Part shown: piece after piece, positions 6,674-10,000 of the stretch | Layout of the letters: every line of letters starts with the position of its first letter | Position numbering within the stretch: the first letter of the stretch is position 1 | DNA from: Magnetospirillum sp. | Lineage (GTDB): Bacteria; Pseudomonadota; Alphaproteobacteria; Rhodospirillales; Magnetospirillaceae | Length of the DNA stretch: 10,000 nt | NCBI GenBank assembly: GCA_020217035.1 | Contig: JAIWOG010000116.1 | Coordinates: forward strand, 1 to 10,000 | Direction: 5' to 3' | The notes under the pieces: generated by a model | What the model was told of the DNA's origin: nothing | Database searches by the model: none | What the model saw: only the letters and a program-made list of their open reading frames with translations | Translations under genes and position numbers: made by a program

Positions 6674-7009
6674 ATGGCTGCGGAACAGCCCCCGGACATC
6701 TGGGCCGGTGTCGCCACCCAGTATGTCGGCGCCTGGGGGCAGGCCGCGCCCATGGTGCAGATCGCCGCCATCATCGCCGTGGTGATCGTGGTGGCGATCC
6801 TGGCCTGGGCGTGGTCGAGAAAGAAAGCGGGGCACGAAACCACGGGCATCCCGGTCGAAGCCTTCGCCCATGTGGTGGAGGAACAGGCTCGCCAGACCGA
6901 GGCCCTGCGCTCGGCGGTCGAAGGGCTGTCCGAGATTGTCCACCAAATCCGCCTGCTGCTGGAAGCCCGCACCCTTTGCCCCTATGGCGAGGACCGGCGC
7001 GATGCCTGA
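6674..7009 (+). CDS. Single-span membrane protein with cytoplasmic coiled coil (111 aa)
   Basis: ATG 6674 follows GGAG (6662-6665) by eight bases, better than the GTG at 6665. Residues 27-47 (MVQIAAIIAVVIVVAILAW and following) form one membrane span, with SRKK directly after it, so the C-terminus should be in the cytoplasm and the 26-residue N-terminus outside. Residues 62-98 (EAFAHVVEEQARQTEALRS and on) are an amphipathic, coiled-coil-like helix. Size and layout recall small phage membrane proteins such as holin-like or spanin-like proteins, yet no partner lysis gene is visible. The 3' end overlaps the DUF1833 start by eight bases. I do not recognise the family; a lysis, superinfection-exclusion or assembly role are all open. 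Confidence 0.75.
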   Translation: MAAEQPPDIWAGVATQYVGAWGQAAPMVQIAAIIAVVIVVAILAWAWSRKKAGHETTGIPVEAFAHVVEEQARQTEALRSAVEGLSEIVHQIRLLLEARTLCPYGEDRRDA

Positions 7010-7526
7010 TCCGTCTCTCAGCCAGGCGCTGAAAGAAGCCTTCGCCTCCGCCCCCTCCGACACGGTGATCTTGGACACGCTGGAAATCTGGCATCCCAGC
7101 TTCACCGAGCCGATCCGGGTGGTGCGCGACCACGCCGACCTCATCGCCCGGCTGGAGGCCGGTGCCCCCCGTGACGGTGGCCGCGCGGTCACCTTCACTG
7201 CTCTGGCCTTCGACTTCTCACCGCCGCCGGTGGATACCGCCCCGGTCCCCGAAATCACCCTGTCCCTCGACAATGTAGGACAGGAACTGGCCGACGCCCT
7301 GGAAGCCGCCGCCATCAGCCAGGATGTGATCGAGGTCACCTGGCGTCCCTATCTCTCCACCGACCTGGAGGGGCCGCACATGGACCCGCCGATCACGCTC
7401 ACGCTGACCGAGGTCGAAGCCGACACCCTGCGTGTCACAGGCCGAGCCCGCATGCTCGATATCGGCAACAAGGCGTTCCCCTCCATTACCTACACCGCTC
7501 GGCGCTTTCCCGGTCTGGCGCGGTGA
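7002..7526 (+). CDS. DUF1833 family phage tail protein (174 aa)
   Basis: ATG 7002 lies in the end of the membrane-protein gene, with GAGG nine bases before it. The protein matches the DUF1833 pattern throughout: LEIWHPSFTEPIRVVRDHAD (27-46), FTALAFDFSPP (65-75), PEITLSLDNVGQEL (83-96), IEVTWRPYLS (110-119), and LTLTEVEADTLRVTGRA ... AFPSITYTARRFPGL (133-172). Members are about this length and sit just before the NlpC/P60 gene in phage tail operons. In lambda this slot holds gpL, a tail-tip protein, so a tail-tip role is likely by position; the biochemical function of the family is, to my knowledge, not settled. No odd features are seen, and the length is normal. Confidence 0.88.
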   Translation: MPDPSLSQALKEAFASAPSDTVILDTLEIWHPSFTEPIRVVRDHADLIARLEAGAPRDGGRAVTFTALAFDFSPPPVDTAPVPEITLSLDNVGQELADALEAAAISQDVIEVTWRPYLSTDLEGPHMDPPITLTLTEVEADTLRVTGRARMLDIGNKAFPSITYTARRFPGLAR

Positions 7527-7531
7527 TTGTC

Positions 7532-7572
7532 GCAGGGCGCTGCCCTGCACCCGCCAGGGACTCGGTCCCTGG
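7532..7572. repeat. Double-hairpin GC-rich palindromic element (REP-like)
   Basis: Two perfect hairpins stand side by side in the 70-base gap between two tail genes. The first is GCAGGGC (7532-7538), loop GCT, GCCCTGC (7542-7548). The second is CCAGGGAC (7554-7561), loop TCG, GTCCCTGG (7565-7572). Stems share the AGGG core and both loops have three bases, as in paired REP elements. Similar doublets are, as I recall, scattered between genes in Rhodospirillales-type genomes. No T-run follows, so a classical intrinsic terminator is unlikely, though it may slow RNA polymerase or stabilise the upstream mRNA. The ribosome site of the next gene starts about 13 bases downstream. Confidence 0.7.
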
Positions 7573-7596
7573 ACCCCATTCCCAAAGAGGCAATTC

Positions 7597-7992
7597 ATGC
7601 ATTGGGCTGCCGCCTATATCGGCCTGCCGTGGTCACCCCATGGCCGGGGGCCGGACCTGTTCAATTGCTGGGAATTTGTCCGGGCGGTGCAGGCCCGGCA
7701 TTTCAGCCGCGTCCTGCCCGACATCGCCAATCCCGAAGACATGCTGGCCATGGGCCGCACCTTCCGCGACCACCCCGAGCGGCTGCGCTGGGCCAGGATC
7801 TCTGTTCCTTTGGAGGGCGATTGCGTCCTGCTGCGTCGGTCCCGCCATCCCATCCATGTGGGTGTCTGGCTCGACGTGGATGGCGGCGGCGTCCTGCACT
7901 GCGCCGAGGATTCCGGGGTGGTGTTCCAGCGTCCCGACGCCCTTCGCCTCAATGGCTGGGCGATCGAGGGCTTCTACCGGTTCTCGCCATGA
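7597..7992 (+). CDS. NlpC/P60 cysteine peptidase, tail tip (lambda gpK-like), 131 aa
   Basis: ATG 7597 has AGAGG a few bases upstream; longer frames upstream overlap the hairpins and are not used. The protein begins directly with the NlpC/P60 fold: IGLPWSPHGRGPDLFNCWEFV (8-28) carries the catalytic Cys24, HVGVW (87-91) the catalytic His87, and VLHC (99-102) the third residue His101. These enzymes cleave cell-wall peptide stems, and in phage tails they help the tail open the wall or act in tip assembly. Lambda gpK also has an N-terminal JAB domain, which is absent here; standalone NlpC/P60 forms are common in alphaproteobacterial prophages. Asn23 replaces the usual Asp before the Cys. Its stop overlaps the TipJ start (ATGA), so the two are probably translationally coupled. 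Confidence 0.85.
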   Translation: MHWAAAYIGLPWSPHGRGPDLFNCWEFVRAVQARHFSRVLPDIANPEDMLAMGRTFRDHPERLRWARISVPLEGDCVLLRRSRHPIHVGVWLDVDGGGVLHCAEDSGVVFQRPDALRLNGWAIEGFYRFSP

Positions 7993-10000
7993 CCGCTTCC
8001 GTCATCATCGTCACCAACCCGTTCGAGCCGGTGACCAGCCGCTCGGTCCATGCCATCGAGGCGGGGCTGACCGTGGGGGCCTTGCTGCTCGATTGCGGCA
8101 TCGCCGAGGAAAGCTGGGCCACCGGGCCGGAAATCCGCATCGGCACCGATATGGTGCCGGCGGACGTCTATGCCCTGCGGGTCATCGGCAAAGGCGACAT
8201 CGTCACCGTGATCCGCTGGCCCATGGGCGGCGGTGGCGGTGGGGGCGGCGGCAAGAACCCGCTGCGCACGGTGCTGACCATCGCCGTTCTGGTCGCCTCC
8301 ATCTATCTCGGGCCGATGGCGGCGGTCGCCATGGGCTATACCGCCACCGGTACCGCCGCCGCCATGGCTACCGCCGCCATCGCCATGGTCGGCTCGGTGC
8401 TGGTCAACACCGTGGTCCCGGCGCCCAAGCCTTCCATCCCCTCCATGAGTTGGGGCGGCAGCGGCGCCATCCCGGCGGCCAGCCCCACCTACAGCTTGCA
8501 GGCCCAGGGCAACCAAGCCCGCCTGGGGCAGCCCATCCCGGTCATCTATGGCCGCCACCTGATCTATCCTGATCTGGCCTCCGAGCCGTACCAGGATTAC
8601 GTTGGCGGCGAGCAGTTCCTCTATCAGCTTCACGTCATCGGTCAGGGCGAATACGAGATCGGACAGATCCGTATCGAGGACACGCCCATCTCGTCCTTCG
8701 AGGAAGTGCAGACCGAGATCGTGCCGCCCGGTGGAAGGGTAACGCTGTTCGACCCGGACGTGATCACCGCCGCAGAAGTGGCCGGCCAGGAACTGGTCGC
8801 CCCCAATCTGTTGGCTTCCGGCGACGATGGCTTCGTCGGACCGTTCACCGCCAATCCGGTGGACACCTCGGCGGGGGCGTTGGGCATCGACGTCGTCATG
8901 CCGCGCGGCCTCTATTACGCCAATGACGGCGGCGGTCTCGATACCCGCACCGTTCAGTGGCGGGTGGATGCACGTCCTGTCGACGAGAACGGCGATCCGC
9001 TGGCCGAGTGGTCGGTGCTCGGCAATGAAAGCCAAACCGCCGCCACCAACAGCGCGATCCGTCTGTCCTACCGTTACACCGTGGCGCCCGGCCGTTACGA
9101 GGTGCGCCTCAAACGCCTGGACACCAAGGACACCGCCGAGCGGGCCGGTCACGAAATTCGTTGGGCGGCGCTGCGGGCCTATCTCATCGGCCAGCCCGAT
9201 TTCGGCGCCGTCACCTTGCTGGCGGTGAAGATGCGGGCCACCGACAATCTGTCGCAACGCTCCAGCCGCATGATCAACGTCATCGCCACTCGCAAGCTGC
9301 CGGTGTGGTCGGCCAGCGGGGGATGGTCCGTGCCCCAGACGACCCGTTCCATCGCCTGGGCCTTCGCCGACGCCTGCAAGGCCCAGTACGGCGGCAAGCT
9401 GGCCGATGCCCGCATCGACCTGAAGGCTCTGCTGGCCCTGGATGCCGTCTGGACCGCCCGCGGCGACAGTTTCGACGCAGTGTTCGACACCAGCATGACG
9501 GTGTGGGAGGCGTTGACCCGCATTGCCCGCTGCGGCCGGGCCGTGCCCATCCAGCAGGGCGGCATCGTGCGGATCATCCGCGACCAGCCCCAGGCCATCC
9601 CGGTGGCCATGTTCGGGCCGCGCAACATCGTCAAAGGCTCATTCAAGATCAAATACGTCATGCCGGGCGAGGACACCGCCGACGCGGTGACGGTGGAGTA
9701 TTTCTCGTCCCGCACCTGGAAGCCCGACGAGACCACGGCCAAGCTGCCCGACAGCCAGGGCGACAATCCGGCCAAGGTCAACCTGTTCGGCTGTACCGGC
9801 AAGGACCACGCCCAGCGGGAAGGTCTCTACATCGCCGCCAACAACCGCTACCGCCGCCGTCTGGTCACCTTCCGCACCGAGTTGGAGGGCATGATCCCCA
9901 CCTACGGCGATCTGGTCGCCGTCACCCACGACATGCCTCGCTGGGGCCTGGGCGGTGAGGTGATCGGCCACCAGGGCGACGTTCTGGCCTTGTCCGAGCC
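7989..10000 (+). CDS. TipJ/gpJ-type tail tip host-specificity protein, 5' part (3' end outside window)
   Basis: The frame opens with ATG 7989, overlapping the stop of the peptidase gene (ATGA), and stays open to the right edge, so 670 residues are visible. Residues 1-78 look like a beta-grasp domain (LTVGALLLDCGI, then VIGKGDIVTVIRWP). Nine glycines follow (80-88), then hydrophobic segments at 90-116 and 123-143. From about 165 the protein has the TipJ tip signature: GNQARLGQPIPVIYGRHLIY (174-193), EQFLYQLHVIGQGEYEI, and EDTPISSFEEV. Later, SAGALGIDVVMPRGLYY and VWEALTRIARCGRAVPIQQG agree with the central hub region. The protein forms the tip hub, contacting the receptor and the baseplate. 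It is much shorter here than the usual 1,000-plus residues only because the window ends. Confidence 0.88.
   Translation, partial: MTASVIIVTNPFEPVTSRSVHAIEAGLTVGALLLDCGIAEESWATGPEIRIGTDMVPADVYALRVIGKGDIVTVIRWPMGGGGGGGGGKNPLRTVLTIAVLVASIYLGPMAAVAMGYTATGTAAAMATAAIAMVGSVLVNTVVPAPKPSIPSMSWGGSGAIPAASPTYSLQAQGNQARLGQPIPVIYGRHLIYPDLASEPYQDYVGGEQFLYQLHVIGQGEYEIGQIRIEDTPISSFEEVQTEIVPPGGRVTLFDPDVITAAEVAGQELVAPNLLASGDDGFVGPFTANPVDTSAGALGIDVVMPRGLYYANDGGGLDTRTVQWRVDARPVDENGDPLAEWSVLGNESQTAATNSAIRLSYRYTVAPGRYEVRLKRLDTKDTAERAGHEIRWAALRAYLIGQPDFGAVTLLAVKMRATDNLSQRSSRMINVIATRKLPVWSASGGWSVPQTTRSIAWAFADACKAQYGGKLADARIDLKALLALDAVWTARGDSFDAVFDTSMTVWEALTRIARCGRAVPIQQGGIVRIIRDQPQAIPVAMFGPRNIVKGSFKIKYVMPGEDTADAVTVEYFSSRTWKPDETTAKLPDSQGDNPAKVNLFGCTGKDHAQREGLYIAANNRYRRRLVTFRTELEGMIPTYGDLVAVTHDMPRWGLGGEVIGHQGDVLALSE

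Noticed and set aside
7532..7572. Rho-independent terminator
   Set aside because: Neither hairpin is followed by a run of T; the following bases are GC-rich and the downstream genes are clearly part of the same operon.
7432..7596. Upstream extension of the NlpC/P60 frame
   Set aside because: It would overlap the DUF1833 gene and read through both hairpins; the peptidase fold begins at ATG 7597, which has its own ribosome site.
7974..9257. Minus-strand open frame (427 codons) opposite the TipJ gene
   Set aside because: Low-complexity GGG/HGD-rich product with no motif; it overlaps the peptidase end and a frame with clear TipJ signature.

Overview
The window is the distal-tail part of the late operon of a siphovirus-type prophage (lambda-like tail morphogenesis order). 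The base composition is high in G+C, coding is dense and mostly on the + strand, and most neighbouring genes overlap or lie within about 20 bases. The protein style, together with a GC-rich double-hairpin repeat of a type I associate with Rhodospirillales/Magnetospirillum-like genomes, suggests an alphaproteobacterial host. The genus is inference from the sequence alone.

Layout on the + strand: the C-terminal half of the tail tape measure protein (open at the left edge, ends 1465); a lone minus-strand gene (2914 to 1481) for a HEPN-RES/RES-domain protein; then the tail operon resumes with a 165-aa minor tail protein (3010), a 214-aa alanine-rich fibre/stalk-like protein with an internal duplication (3513), a 737-aa tail-fibre protein carrying an RCC1-type beta-propeller (4169), an 89-aa protein of unknown function (6399), a 111-aa single-span membrane protein (6674), a DUF1833 tail protein (7002), a 70-base gap holding two tight hairpins, an NlpC/P60 cysteine peptidase of the lambda gpK type (7597), and the start of a TipJ/gpJ-type tail tip protein that runs off the right edge (7989 onward).

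How the parts work together: the tape measure sets tail length. The 165-aa, DUF1833, NlpC/P60 and TipJ products should build the tail tip and help it pass the cell wall. The 214-aa and RCC1 proteins look like side or tip fibres for host recognition. The first 80 residues or so of the TipJ protein look like a beta-grasp domain ending in nine glycines, i.e. a fused gpI-gpJ arrangement next to the NlpC/P60 peptidase.

The most unusual element is the RES gene. It is opposite in strand to everything else, clearly lower in G+C, sits where the tail operon is otherwise contiguous, and has its own plausible promoter and inverted repeat. It encodes a zinc-ribbon/HEPN-like N-terminus fused to a predicted NAD+-consuming RES domain, with no antitoxin gene beside it. 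It reads as a cargo ('moron') gene, possibly an anti-phage or toxin effector expressed from the silent prophage. The second most unusual element is the RCC1 propeller used as the head of a phage fibre.
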